Shown: one piece after another, positions 9,247 to 18,401 of the stretch
Layout: each line of letters starts with the position of its first letter
How positions within the stretch are numbered: the stretch's first letter is position 1
Program-made: the position numbers and the translations under genes
The notes under the pieces: model-generated
What the model saw: the letters and a program-made list of their open reading frames with translations, nothing else
Told to the model about the DNA's origin: nothing
Databases searched by the model: none
Assembly: GCF_965262965.1 (NCBI RefSeq)
Contig: NZ_OZ253573.1
Span: forward strand, 1,426,001-1,490,000
From: Poriferisodalis sp965262965
Lineage (GTDB): Bacteria > Actinomycetota > Acidimicrobiia > Acidimicrobiales > Poriferisodalaceae
DNA: 64,000 nt
Direction: 5' to 3'

Positions 9247-10662
9247 GTGAGCGACGGGCTGTTCGAGGCAGCGGGGGCTGAACGGTTGGCGCGTCAGGCT
9301 CCGCTGGCAGCCCGCCTTCGACCGCAGACGCTCGACGAGATCGTCGGCCAAGAGCACCTGCTCGCGCCCCGGCGTCCGTTGAGGGAGTTGGTCGAGGCCG
9401 ATCGCCTCTCGTCGGTGATCCTGTGGGGTCCGCCGGGCACCGGCAAGACGACGCTGGCACGAGTGGTCGCGGCGACGACGGCGAAGACGTTCTGCGAGCT
9501 GTCTGCGGTGAGCGCCACCGTCAAGGATGTCCGGGAGATCATCGCCGGGGCCAAGCAGCGGTTGGGCGAGTACGGCACCGGAACGATCCTGTTCCTCGAC
9601 GAGGTGCACCGGTTCAACAAGGCCCAGCAGGACGCCCTGCTGCCCGCGGTGGAGGACGGCCTGATCGTGCTGATCGGCGCAACCACCGAGAATCCGCACT
9701 TCGAGGTCAACCCGCCGCTGCTGTCGCGCTCGACGCTGTTCCGTCTCGAAGCACTCGACGACGCAGCGCTGCGGACGCTGATCGGCCGTGGGCTCGACGC
9801 CGAGAGCGCAACCGCCAACGACGACGCCATCGACCACATCGCAGCCCGCAGCGGCGGCGACGGCCGCCATGCGCTCACCAGCACCGAAGTCGCCGTGGCG
9901 CTCGCAACACGACGCTCGTCTGCCGGCGAAGCATCTGCCGCCGCCACTGCCGGCCGTACGGGAAGCACGAACAGAGCGAACGTCGAGTCCCGGGGTGGCA
10001 ACGCCGAAACCGCGGCGCCGCATGTCACGCTGGCTGATGCTGAACACGCCGTCGATGCGAAGGCCGTGCGCTATGGCGCCGACGGCCACTACGACATCAT
10101 CAGCGCTTTCATCAAGTCGCTGCGCGGCTCAGACCCCGACGCAGGCCTCTACTGGCTGGCCCGGATGCTCGACGCCGGCGAGGACCCCCGGTTCATCGCC
10201 CGCCGCATGATCATCCTGGCGTCCGAGGACATCGGCATGGCCGACAGCACAGCCCTGCTCGTGGCCGAAGCCGCCGCCCGCGCTATCGAGTACGTCGGGC
10301 TGCCCGAAGCACATCTGAACCTGGCTCACGCAGTAGTGCGCCTCGCCACTGCGCCCAAGTCGAACCGGGTGACCGTCGCGATCGGCCGTGCGATGGCAGA
10401 TGCCCGCGCTGCGGGCACCGGCGAGGTGCCGACCCACCTGCGCGATGCGCACTACCGCGGCGCCGCATCGCTGGGTCACGGTGAGGGATACCAGTACCCC
10501 CACGACGACCCATCCGGCTGGGTGCCCCAGCAATACCGTCCCGACGAGGTGGCGGGCAACGTCTATTGGGAGCCCTCCGACCACGGCCGCGAACACGACC
10601 TGCGGACTGCTCGCGAAACCGACGGCGACGGCGACGGCGACGAGCAGCACGGCACTCAGTGA
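9247..10662 (+). CDS. rarA: Replication-associated recombination protein A (RarA/MgsA)
   Basis: 471 residues, an AAA+ ATPase of the clamp-loader clade that acts at stalled forks. Walker A is GPPGTGKTT (about residues 60-68) and Walker B is ILFLDEVHRFNK; sensor 1 is in IGATTENPHF. The C-terminal half carries the family tetramerisation region with ARRMIILASEDIGMAD and the terminal GYQYPHDDPSGWV motif. An insertion of roughly 40 low-complexity residues (Ala/Ser/Thr-rich, about residues 225-260) sits between the AAA+ lid and the C-terminal domain and is longer than in most homologues. Confidence 0.95.
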   Translation: MSDGLFEAAGAERLARQAPLAARLRPQTLDEIVGQEHLLAPRRPLRELVEADRLSSVILWGPPGTGKTTLARVVAATTAKTFCELSAVSATVKDVREIIAGAKQRLGEYGTGTILFLDEVHRFNKAQQDALLPAVEDGLIVLIGATTENPHFEVNPPLLSRSTLFRLEALDDAALRTLIGRGLDAESATANDDAIDHIAARSGGDGRHALTSTEVAVALATRRSSAGEASAAATAGRTGSTNRANVESRGGNAETAAPHVTLADAEHAVDAKAVRYGADGHYDIISAFIKSLRGSDPDAGLYWLARMLDAGEDPRFIARRMIILASEDIGMADSTALLVAEAAARAIEYVGLPEAHLNLAHAVVRLATAPKSNRVTVAIGRAMADARAAGTGEVPTHLRDAHYRGAASLGHGEGYQYPHDDPSGWVPQQYRPDEVAGNVYWEPSDHGREHDLRTARETDGDGDGDEQHGTQ

Positions 10663-10788
10663 GCACCGTTGAGGCCGCGGTGGCGACTCGACGGCAGCCG
10701 ACCTCGGCGCGCCCCCACGCCCCGGCTCAACCGGCAGGGGGGGCCGCGGGCCGTGGTTGAATGACAGTGACGGCGGAGGCGCGATGGC

Positions 10789-11997
10789 ATGGCCCAGACC
10801 CTCGCGTGGGGGTGTGACATGAGTGCAGCTGCGGCAACGCTGGGACTCGCCGAGGTACCGATCGTCGGCTACGGCGAGGCCCAGGACGACATGGTCGCCT
10901 ACCGCGCATCGGGCACCGAGCGGGCGATGCAACTCGGCAACCGGGGGCCGATCCGGTTCACCGACGACGGCCAGATGCACCCCCAGATCGCCGAGGCCTA
11001 CTCGCGCTGCGGCTTCTATGTCTTCACAAACGTGCTCAGCCCCATTGAGCTCGCCGACATCGAAGCCGACGTCATCGACATGCTCGACCACTGCCCCACC
11101 GGCCCCGACGCCTCCACTGACCGCCATGGTCGGCCCGCGCTCGGCGCCGATCACCAGGGCCGTGCAGTGTCGTTCGTGCGACCGCTGTCGGATCCCTACG
11201 GCGGCACCGATGTCGCCCACGGCCGCCACCCGCACAAGATGTTCGAACCCGCTGTCCCAGATGGCGCCCCAGAGTGGGTGGTGCAGATCATCAGCGGTTC
11301 GCTGCAGTTCTCCGAGGCCTGCCTGCGGGTGTACGGCCATCCGGGCCTGCTGGGCGTCGCTGCGGCGCTGAACGGGCCCGACTTCACCCCATTCAATGAG
11401 GTGGTGTGGATCAAACAGCCCGGTCTGGGCGGTTCGGTCTCGTGGCACCAGGACGGCTGGACGCACTGGGATCATCCCGATCTCGACGAGGGCACGCACG
11501 GCTTCAATTTCATGGCCCAGCTATACGGCTGCGACGCGACGAACGGCCTGTGGGTGGTGCCCGGCTCACACGGCATGGGCAAGCTCGACATCACAGCCAT
11601 GGCGCTCGCTGCGGGCTCGGACCGCCTGCCCGAGGCCGTGCCGATGCTGTGCAACCCCGGCGATGTGGCCATCACCAGCCGTCAGGCCATTCACGGCTCG
11701 TTCGCGAACACGTCCGAGCGACCCCGGGTCACCATCAACTTCGGCTTCCATCGGCGCCGCTCGGTGCTGGGCGTGCGCAGCGGCGGCGTCCACAACCCGA
11801 TCTCGCTCTACGACGAGGCATACATCGCTGAGCGGTCCCGGGTGATCGGCTGGGCCATCGACGCTCGACACAAGCGATTCGGTGGTGAGACGCCCTTCGT
11901 CTATGCGCCCAACGTGGGCCGCGAGCATGAGTTCGTCTGGGACGACGCCGCCCGCGAAGCCATCAAGGACTACAACCTGAAGGACTTGGGTATCTAG
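10789..11997 (+). CDS. Phytanoyl-CoA dioxygenase (PhyH) family protein
   Basis: 402 residues. The Fe(II)/2-oxoglutarate dioxygenase facial triad is visible: H-x-D in VSWHQDGWTHW and the distal H in QAIHGSFANTS, followed by an R in RPRVTINFGF suited to bind 2-oxoglutarate. Family members hydroxylate acyl-CoAs or many small metabolites; the substrate is unknown. The ATG at 10789 has GGAGG 9 nt upstream. The gene stands alone between rarA and a convergent ABC ATPase gene. Confidence 0.85.
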   Translation: MAQTLAWGCDMSAAAATLGLAEVPIVGYGEAQDDMVAYRASGTERAMQLGNRGPIRFTDDGQMHPQIAEAYSRCGFYVFTNVLSPIELADIEADVIDMLDHCPTGPDASTDRHGRPALGADHQGRAVSFVRPLSDPYGGTDVAHGRHPHKMFEPAVPDGAPEWVVQIISGSLQFSEACLRVYGHPGLLGVAAALNGPDFTPFNEVVWIKQPGLGGSVSWHQDGWTHWDHPDLDEGTHGFNFMAQLYGCDATNGLWVVPGSHGMGKLDITAMALAAGSDRLPEAVPMLCNPGDVAITSRQAIHGSFANTSERPRVTINFGFHRRRSVLGVRSGGVHNPISLYDEAYIAERSRVIGWAIDARHKRFGGETPFVYAPNVGREHEFVWDDAAREAIKDYNLKDLGI

Positions 11998-12053
11998 CCC
12001 AGGCTGGCCGCAGCAGTGCGTTGCGGCAAATCCGGATCAGCCGTCGAGCGGGA

Positions 12054-13103
12054 TCAGCCGTCAAGCGGAATAGCGGCGCTGGGCCCGATGCGCAGCGTCA
12101 CGCTGGTACCGACGGCCGGGCCCGCCGGTGTAATGGCGTCCAACCTGGTCGTCGCCCCACCGACGTCCGCTTCGAGGCGTAGCTCGTAGCGATCGCCCCG
12201 GAAACGGCGCCGGGCCACGGCGGCCCGCAGCTGCACAACTCGGTCGTCGCCGGTTGCGGTTCCGGGATCATCTGCGGCGCCGACCTCGATGCGGTCGGCA
12301 CGCAGGACGAAACCGTGGTCACGACCAGCGGCAGAGGCCAGCACCGGCGGCACCTCGGCGTCGAACACATTGGTGTGGCCCAAGAATCGGGCGACCTGCG
12401 ACGTCTGGGGATCGGTCCAGACTTCGTCGGGGGTGCCAATGCGCAGCAGCTGTCCCCATGCCATAACCGCGATGCGGTCCGCCAAAGCGAAGGCCTCGTG
12501 ATGGTCGTGGGTGACATGCACGGCTGTGACGCCCACCTGGTCGAGCACAGGGCGCAGCTCGTCGATGAGCCGTTCGCGCAGCAGTCGGTCCAGCGAGCCG
12601 AATGGCTCGTCGAGCAGCAGCACCCTCGGTTCGGGCGCGAGAGCCCGGGCCAGCGAGACCCGCTGGGCCTCACCGCCCGACAGCGTGGCCACATCGCGGC
12701 CTTCGAAACCGGACAAGCCGACCAGTTCAAGCACCTCGGCAACTCGCCGGCGCCGTTCGGCCACGGGCACCTTGGCCATGCGCAGCCCGAATGCCACGTT
12801 GCCCTCGACGTCGAAGTGCGGGAACAACACTTCGTCTTGGAACATCAGGCCGATGCCGCGCTGGTCAGGGCGCTGGCCGGTGAGGTCCCGGCCGTCGAGC
12901 TCGATCCGGCCGGCATCGAGCGGCTGCAGCCCGGCGGCAGCTCGCAGCAGGGTGGTCTTGCCGCAGCCCGACGGGCCGAGCAGCACCACCATCTCGCCGT
13001 CGCCGACTGCGAGGTCGACCCCGTCGAGCGCCAACGTGGTGTCGAAGCGCACGTGGGCGCCCGTTATGCGCAGTGTCCCGCCGCCGGTTCCTGTCGTCGC
13101 CAC
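12054..13103 (-). CDS. ABC transporter ATP-binding protein with TOBE domain (PotA/FbpC type)
   Basis: About 349 residues. Walker A is GPSGCGKTT, the signature is LSGGEAQRVSLARAL, Walker B is VLLLDEPFGSLD and the switch histidine is in VHVTHDHHEA. A C-terminal TOBE-like region follows. This is the cytoplasmic ATPase of importers for polyamines, ferric iron, sulfate/molybdate or thiamine. No permease or binding protein is adjacent, so the substrate is unknown. A longer frame starts at GTG 13121; I prefer GTG 13103 because TAGCGT lies 7 nt before it. Confidence 0.85.
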   Translation of the reverse strand: MATTGTGGGTLRITGAHVRFDTTLALDGVDLAVGDGEMVVLLGPSGCGKTTLLRAAAGLQPLDAGRIELDGRDLTGQRPDQRGIGLMFQDEVLFPHFDVEGNVAFGLRMAKVPVAERRRRVAEVLELVGLSGFEGRDVATLSGGEAQRVSLARALAPEPRVLLLDEPFGSLDRLLRERLIDELRPVLDQVGVTAVHVTHDHHEAFALADRIAVMAWGQLLRIGTPDEVWTDPQTSQVARFLGHTNVFDAEVPPVLASAAGRDHGFVLRADRIEVGAADDPGTATGDDRVVQLRAAVARRRFRGDRYELRLEADVGGATTRLDAITPAGPAVGTSVTLRIGPSAAIPLDG

Positions 13104-13110
13104 AGCCCTG

Positions 13111-13116
13111 ACGCTA
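13111..13116 (-). promoter_or_regulatory. Probable -10 box of the lone ABC ATPase gene
   Basis: TAGCGT on the minus strand is 7 nt before GTG 13103, matching the leaderless pattern of other genes here. Confidence 0.4.
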
Positions 13117-13248
13117 CGCACTCATCAGGGGTTGCCGGGCCACAATTTCGACGGCCGTCCCGCCGACCGCGCCGGGTGAGTGAGCAGGCCCAGGCAGTCC
13201 TGGCGCAGACTGATGCGGCAACGGAGCGTGCCACGGAAGGATCAGGAC

Positions 13249-14013
13249 ATGGCGAATCGGCTGAGCGGACGGACGGCGTTGGTGACTGGGGCAAGCCGAG
13301 GCATCGGCGAGCACTGCGCCCGGGCTCTGGCAGCAGACGGGGCACGTGTCGCGCTGGCCGCACGAGCGACCGATGATCTCGAGCGGGTCGCAGCCGAGCT
13401 GCCGCACGATCCGGTGGTGATCCCCAGCGATCTCGGGGAAGTCAGCGCTGGCGCCGAGCTGGCCGCGGCGGCTGTCGAGGCGCTCGGCGGCGTCGACATC
13501 CTGGTGAACAACGCCGGCCGCGGCGAGCTGCGCGAACCGGGCGGCGACCAGGCCGTGCTGCAGCTCAACTACCTTGCGCCGCTCGAGCTCACCCGGTCGC
13601 TGGTCCGCCAGATGGGCGAGCGAGGACACGGCTCGGTCATCCATATGTCGTCGATCGCCGGCTCGGTCGGGGTGAGCGAGCTGGCCACCTACGGGGCGAC
13701 GAAGGCTGCGCTCGATTCGCTGACCCGCTCGCAGGCGGCCACCTACGGCCGCTTCGGCATCCGGGTGAACGCCGTGGCGCCGGGACTCATCATCACCGAC
13801 ATGTGGGCGGCGGGCCGCGAAATCCCCGGTCTCGCCGACGGCCTCGAACGCCACATCGCCCTGGGCCGCTGGGGCGTGCCCGAAGAGATCGCCGACGTCG
13901 TCGCCTTCCTAGCCAGCGACAAGGCCCGCTACATCACCGGCCAGACCATCACCGTCGACGGCGGCTACCAAGGCGTCACCGCCTGGTCGAACTACCCAGC
14001 GCCAGCTTCGTAG
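13249..14013 (+). CDS. Short-chain dehydrogenase/reductase
   Basis: 254 residues, classical SDR. The cofactor motif TGASRGIG is at residues 12-19, then NNAG, the catalytic Ser in HMSSIAGS and the YxxxK in YGATK. It ends with the usual ITGQTITVDGGY. ARA after the second strand (residues 38-40) suggests NADP(H). The substrate is unknown. The ATG at 13249 has GGAAGG about 8 nt upstream, so the longer frame from 13180 is rejected. It is convergent with prmA. Confidence 0.9.
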   Translation: MANRLSGRTALVTGASRGIGEHCARALAADGARVALAARATDDLERVAAELPHDPVVIPSDLGEVSAGAELAAAAVEALGGVDILVNNAGRGELREPGGDQAVLQLNYLAPLELTRSLVRQMGERGHGSVIHMSSIAGSVGVSELATYGATKAALDSLTRSQAATYGRFGIRVNAVAPGLIITDMWAAGREIPGLADGLERHIALGRWGVPEEIADVVAFLASDKARYITGQTITVDGGYQGVTAWSNYPAPAS

Positions 14014-14040
14014 CAGCGAAGGGCCGACCCGCTCCGATCT

Positions 14041-14937
14041 CTAGTGCAGCGCCGAGGCGGATCGACGGCCGGCCAGCGACACCCAGTCGTCAAGCCGAAC
14101 AGGAGCGCCGAATTCGATGCCCTGATTTCGGTACGCCGCGGCCACCGTCGACGCCTGCGCAGCGGAGATGCCGCTCAGCGCAAGGTGGCCGCCAGGCGCG
14201 ACGCGAGCCACGATGTCATGCGCAAGCGCCATCAGCAAGTCGGCGGTGATGTTGGCCACGACCAGGTCGAACGCCTCTAGTTCGGCCGCACCCGCTGGCG
14301 CAGTGCTGAATGTGGCCAGTTCGTTGACTCCGTTGCGGCGGGCATTGGCCTCGGCCACTGCGACGGCCGTGGGTTCGATGTCGATCCCCACAGCCTCGGA
14401 AGCGCCCAACCGAGCGGCGACCAGCGCCAGTACCCCGCTGCCGCAGCCGACATCGAGCACCCGTTCACCGCCCGCAATCTGTGCCGCCAGCCACTCGGCC
14501 AGCAGCCGCGTAGACGGATGCGTGCCGGCTCCGAATGCTCCGCCGGGATCGATCTCCACCACTGCCGGCGCACCAGCCTCGGTCCACGGGAAGCACACGG
14601 CCAATCGCTCCCCCACCGTCACCGGGCGGTTGCGATTGAGCCAGCCGACTGCGTGCGCTGCGTCGGGCGGTCCCAGCGTGGCCGCATGATCCTCGGCTCG
14701 CAGCAGCGCCACCACCTCGCGAGCGGTCTGATCGTCGGCCACTCGAACCCGGCTCACCCAGCGGCCCCGCGCCAGCCGCTCGTGTGACACCGCCAGCGCC
14801 ACAGCCCCAAGCAGCGACGGCAAGCTGGGCGGCAGCCGAGCCTGATCCCCCGGCGCTGTGGAGTCGGCCAGCACCACGCACGCGCCGCCGACGCCGACAT
14901 CGCCGCACGGCGAAGTGGGTCGGGGCCGCTCGCTCAT
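14041..14937 (-). CDS. prmA: Ribosomal protein L11 methyltransferase PrmA
   Basis: 298 residues. The SAM-binding domain has AFGAGTHPSTRL, the nucleotide motif VLDVGCGSGVLAL, GIDIEPTAV, and the NITADLL tetrad (the family N-I/L-T/L-A motif). The N-terminal domain that positions L11 is divergent. The frame stays open upstream to 15411, but that extension runs antisense through the tmRNA gene and is not coding. The ATG at 14937 has a GACAAT box 6 nt upstream. Confidence 0.88.
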   Translation of the reverse strand: MSERPRPTSPCGDVGVGGACVVLADSTAPGDQARLPPSLPSLLGAVALAVSHERLARGRWVSRVRVADDQTAREVVALLRAEDHAATLGPPDAAHAVGWLNRNRPVTVGERLAVCFPWTEAGAPAVVEIDPGGAFGAGTHPSTRLLAEWLAAQIAGGERVLDVGCGSGVLALVAARLGASEAVGIDIEPTAVAVAEANARRNGVNELATFSTAPAGAAELEAFDLVVANITADLLMALAHDIVARVAPGGHLALSGISAAQASTVAAAYRNQGIEFGAPVRLDDWVSLAGRRSASALH

Positions 14938-14943
14938 CCCTGC

Positions 14944-14949
14944 ATTGTC
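14944..14949 (-). promoter_or_regulatory. Possible -10 box of prmA
   Basis: GACAAT on the minus strand, 6 nt before ATG 14937; same hexamer and spacing as before the VOC gene. Confidence 0.35.
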
Positions 14950-15050
14950 GCCACCAACCGGCGCCCGCGCCGCGTTCGGCCTGTCACACGCCGTCGGTAG
15001 GGTTGTATCTCGCCGAGGGAGCCCAACGAGTTCGGCTCCCGCAACCACCT

Positions 15051-15410
15051 GGGGGTGATCGGTTTCGACTTTGACGGTTGAAGTGAGAGAAGCGAGCCGT
15101 GGTCTCCGGATCCACGCTAAAGAGCCGGAAAACATACAAACGCCAACGTCGAACGCGACGATCTGGTGCTCGCAGCCTGAACTTAGGTTGTGAGTTCGGC
15201 CCGACTGCCCCTGTCCTGCGGGCGTCGGCGCCATCATCTGCAGGGCTTGCCCGCCACCCGTGCCGACGGGGTGACGGGGACACTCACAGACGGCTAAGGC
15301 GACTGCCAGGGTGTCGCTGCCCTCGGTCGCCCGACAATCGCACAGCGACTGCGCTCGGAGAAGACTCACCGAAACGTTGAAGGACGCGGGTTCGATTCCC
15401 GCCACCTCCA
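15051..15410 (+). ncRNA. ssrA: Transfer-messenger RNA (tmRNA)
   Basis: The tRNA-like ends pair: GGGGGTG at 15051-15057 with CACCTCC at 15403-15409, followed by discriminator A and no encoded CCA. The 5' end has the conserved GATCGGTTTCGAC start and the 3' end a T-arm with GGGTTCGATTCCC. The tag reading frame at 15142-15177 encodes ANVERDDLVLAA and ends in TGA at 15178-15180; the terminal LAA is the protease recognition signal. The molecule rescues stalled ribosomes with SmpB. Its 3' end is a common integration site for genomic islands, and the sequence downstream changes to accessory genes. Confidence 0.93.
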
Positions 15411-15519
15411 CGCTGGGCTATGAGCGTCACGCCCGTGAGGGCCGCGGGACGCCGAACTCGCTCAACGGGTCGACGCCCAAGACGGTCAAGTCCGAGAAGC
15501 GGGCCGGCAACGCAAACGG

Positions 15520-16656
15520 TCAGTTTGACCAGATGTTGATGAGGTCGGTGGCGGCGTACCAGTTGCGGTTGCGTCCTACGCCTGGTGTCTGGGCTTGGAC
15601 GGGTTCGAGGATGCCCTGGTCGGTGAGCGCTTGTATGGCGTTTCTTCCAGCGGCTCTGGTTATGTTCAGCAGCTTGCCTGCGTCGGGAGCGCTGAGGACT
15701 GGTTGGGCGATCAGCAGTGGCAGGAGGGAGTGCGCAGCGCTGTCGGAACGCAATTTGCTCAACTTGTCGTTCCACGAGTCGAGGATCTGGCGAGTTCTGT
15801 CAGCGAGCTGATTGGTGACCGCTGCGGCCTTTTGCACAACTTCGGCGAACCATCTGATCCACGGACCGGTGTTGCCTAGTTGGAAGTTGAGCAGCCCCGA
15901 GAGGTAGCCGCCAGTGTCTCGTGCTATGGCCACGCTGATCGGAACCGTTGAATGACGCGTCAAGTCTGCGCGCCGTAGGTTTCTGCTGACAAGTATCCGT
16001 CCGAGTCGGCCGTTGCCGTCGCCGAACGGGTGAATCGCTTCGAATTGGCCATGCAGGATCGCTGAGTGTGAGATTGGGTCCAAGTCGGTCGGTTCGTTCG
16101 CAAACCGGATGAGGTCGTCGATGAGTTCGGAGATTTCGTTCGGTGGCGGCGGAACATAAGCGGCGTCAAAAGGGTTGCTGCCTCCGACCCAGCCGACTCG
16201 GGGACGGAACACTCCGATCAGATCAGAATGCAGGTTGCTGTTGCGCATGAGGCGGGCATGCCACGAGTGCAGCCGGTTGACGCTGAGGGGCAGATGTGCG
16301 CTTTCCAAGGCAGTGTCGATCACAGCGAGGTTGTCTGCCACCCATCCTGCGGCGCCACCGGCGTCGGTGCGTTCGGCTAGCAGCACAGAGGTCAGCGGTT
16401 CTCGGAGGCCCTCGATGCCTGATGAGGCGATGCCTTCGTGCCGCAGCAGCAGCCGCGACAACGCTTCCCATGTGTTCGGCACCAGTTGGTCAGCGGTTCG
16501 CACCGCCGTGATTGCCTGTTCGGTGACACGGGCTTCTTTCGCGTTCAAGTCGAAAGAGCGCTCGCTCAGCTTCGCTGGTTTCCATGCGCGGACTGGTTTA
16601 TCGTTCCATTCGCTGGTGACGACTGTGCCAGCTCCGCCGTCCTCAAATAAACTCAT
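15520..16656 (-). CDS. Fic-domain protein with self-inhibitory motif and winged-helix tail
   Basis: 378 residues. The Fic core motif HPFGDGNGRLGR is near residue 210; Fic enzymes transfer AMP or related groups to protein hydroxyls. An N-terminal helix carries the SSGIEG form of the inhibitory (S/T)xxxE(G/N) motif, so this is a class II, self-restrained Fic. The flap segment contains YVPPPPNE. The C-terminal ~80 residues (LSAPDAGKLLNITRAAGRNAI, then GRNRNWYAA) look like a winged helix, so the protein may bind its own promoter. ATG 16656 is chosen over 16686 because TATCCT sits 6 nt upstream and a dense palindrome cluster surrounds it. Confidence 0.9.
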   Translation of the reverse strand: MSLFEDGGAGTVVTSEWNDKPVRAWKPAKLSERSFDLNAKEARVTEQAITAVRTADQLVPNTWEALSRLLLRHEGIASSGIEGLREPLTSVLLAERTDAGGAAGWVADNLAVIDTALESAHLPLSVNRLHSWHARLMRNSNLHSDLIGVFRPRVGWVGGSNPFDAAYVPPPPNEISELIDDLIRFANEPTDLDPISHSAILHGQFEAIHPFGDGNGRLGRILVSRNLRRADLTRHSTVPISVAIARDTGGYLSGLLNFQLGNTGPWIRWFAEVVQKAAAVTNQLADRTRQILDSWNDKLSKLRSDSAAHSLLPLLIAQPVLSAPDAGKLLNITRAAGRNAIQALTDQGILEPVQAQTPGVGRNRNWYAATDLINIWSN

Positions 16657-16753
16657 TTGGAAAGGATAGCACGTTAGTCTTTCCAAATGCCACTAATTTG
16701 GCAACGATAACGACTTAGTCTTTCCAAATACCCCCAATTTGGAAAGACTAACG
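16655..16753 (-). promoter_or_regulatory. Palindromic operator array and leaderless promoter of the Fic gene
   Basis: The 15-mer TTAGTCTTTCCAAAT occurs at 16674-16688 and 16715-16729, and its exact reverse complement at 16739-16753-region, where 16715-16729 and the inverted copy form a perfect 15-bp palindrome with a spacer of about 7 bp. A fourth, shorter inverted arm (ATTTGGAAAG, 16655-16664) overlaps the start codon and pairs with the first copy. TATCCT (minus strand, 16663-16668) lies 6 nt before the ATG. The cluster looks like a multi-site operator bound across the promoter, with the Fic winged helix as the obvious candidate; that link is inference. Confidence 0.75.
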
Positions 16754-17000
16754 ACACCAGAAATCACGGCAACCGCAGATATCGGGGCTGTAGCGAGGTA
16801 GATCGTGCCTTATTGGCTTCGTGTGATCCCAGCCCTGGCGAGCAGTTCGGCTGGTACGCCCGCTTCTCGCCATGCGGCGTAGGCGATGCCTCTGCGGTTG
16901 CCGAAACCGGCGGCGAGTGCGTGAGGTGTTTCTGACTCTTCGCGACAGTTCGCCGGTTTTTTCGAGTCGCATCGGCGGGTGGGCGGTGGTGGTTGGTTGG

Positions 17001-18059
17001 TCATGGTAGTGGTCGGTTTCGGTGCCAGGCGCGTCGTTGGGCGTCGACTCTTTGGAGCCCGGTTCGGCGCGCTTCGCGGAGCTGGTCGCCTTTGCCGGTG
17101 TGCTCGTCGTGGGGGGTGACATATCCGATGGCTTCGTGCAGCCGCACGGTGTTGTAGTGCCTGCGGACGCGTTCGAGCTCTCGGGCGAGGTCGGCGGGGT
17201 CGTCGAGCGTTTCGAGGTGGGGGTGCTCGGTCTTGACGTGTCCGAACAGGGACTCGATCCAGGCTTGGTCGGTGGGCGTGGAAGGCCTGCCGAAGTGCTG
17301 AGCTATGGAGCACAGGGCCATGAACTTGGCGGTGTCGCGGGCGCGCATCTCGGGGCCGTTGTCGCTGACGGCAAGCAGCAGCGGGATGCCGTCCGCTGTG
17401 GGGCGGGGCGGGGCGGGATCGGCGAGGCGGGCGGCGAGCTCGTCGTCGAGGAGCCCTTCGTTGTCGAGCGCTTCGGCGAACAGGACTCTGGCGGCGACCG
17501 AGTCCGGTGCTGCGGCGTGGTGGGTGGCGATCCATTTGCGGGACACGACATCGACGATCGCGTACGCGTGTCTCGTCGGGCGGCATGCCGGGAACTGGGT
17601 GCCGTCCCAGCACCACAGCTAGTTGGGCCGCCACTCGCACCACGCCGTCCACGGCGTCTTGGCTGCCCGCTAAGGCCTCGGCGTGCCTGCCAAGGCGAGG
17701 CCGTGGCCTGCGAGAACGCTGTCCACGCTGGAAGGCGACATCCACACCCGGCCCAGATAGGAGCCGCGGTGGGCGAGCTTGCGATGGGACCGGTCCACGT
17801 CGCCCCATTCGTCGAACAGGCGCACGATCTTGTCGCGTTCCCAGCCCAGCAGCCCGTGGATCGGCCGCCCTCCGGGGCGGGCGTCGTCGAGAGTCCCCCC
17901 AGCGCGGCGCTGCTGGCGGTGCCACGCCCTGCGCCGGTCCAGTCCCAGCACCGTGCACACGCGGCCCAGCGTCCAGCCCGCTGCCGTGGAGTCGTCGATC
18001 AGACCCAAAAGCACGGCTTTGGCGGCCCCGCCGACGCGGGCGGGGACAGGACCGCTCAT
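17001..18059 (-). pseudogene. IS-A OrfB transposase, copy 2, two nonsense codons
   Basis: The DDE core is readable (VSRKW, SDNGPEM, QAWIESLFGHVK), but two sense codons of copy 1 are stops here. TAG at about 17670 replaces the lysine codon after GTPRP, and TAG at about 17622 replaces the glutamine codon in PNQLW. The start ATG (18057-18059) overlaps the orfA stop as ATGA. The segment MSGPVPARVGGAAKAVLLG is intact here and deleted in copy 1. Confidence 0.85.
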
Positions 18060-18385
18060 CCCCAACCCGTTTCCCCCCGCAGCACCGCCAGCTCGACGGC
18101 CTGCTCGACCACCGTGCGCCCGAGCCGCTCCACCTCGGCCCGCAGCGCCGCCGCCGCCGCCGCTTCGGCCCGCGACTGGCGAGAACGGCCCGGCCTCGAC
18201 GATCCCAACGCCGCAATGGCGCCGTCGCGTGTAACAGCCCGCAGCCGGCTGATCACCGAGCGGTCCACGTCGGCCTCCGCGGCCGCCTGCGCCTGGGTGA
18301 CCTGCCCCGACAGCATCCGCACCCACAAGTCGTACCTCTGCTCTGCTGTCAACAGCGTCTTCGGTCTTCGGTCCTGCGAACTCTG
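18056..18385 (-). pseudogene. IS-A OrfA, copy 2, 5' end lost
   Basis: The helix-turn-helix and C-terminus (ending VLRGETGWG) match copy 1, but homology breaks at the codons before KTLLTAEQ and the start codon and ribosome binding site are gone. The open frame continues upstream only as antisense to the ISL3 gene. Confidence 0.75.
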
Positions 18386-18401
18386 TGTTGCGCCTGAGCA
18401 G

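Larger units (their letters stand above)
16922..18385 (-). mobile_element. IS-A copy 2, left end lost
   Basis: The right terminal repeat starts at 16922 with the same TGAGGTGTTTCTGACTCTTC as copy 1. Homology to copy 1 runs to about 18385, where it stops near the orfA start and an ISL3 fragment begins. The element is oriented opposite to copy 1. It is useful as the undisrupted reference for the region deleted in copy 1. Confidence 0.8.

Noticed and set aside
14938..15411. In-frame N-terminal extension of PrmA starting MEVAGIEPAS
   Set aside because: It is the antisense of the tmRNA gene; this string is the usual artefact of reading the 3' end of a tRNA-like gene backwards. PrmA starts at 14937.
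17022..18400. Open frame continuing upstream of the ISL3 transposase
   Set aside because: That part is antisense to IS-A orfB; the ISL3 homology starts only at about 18402.
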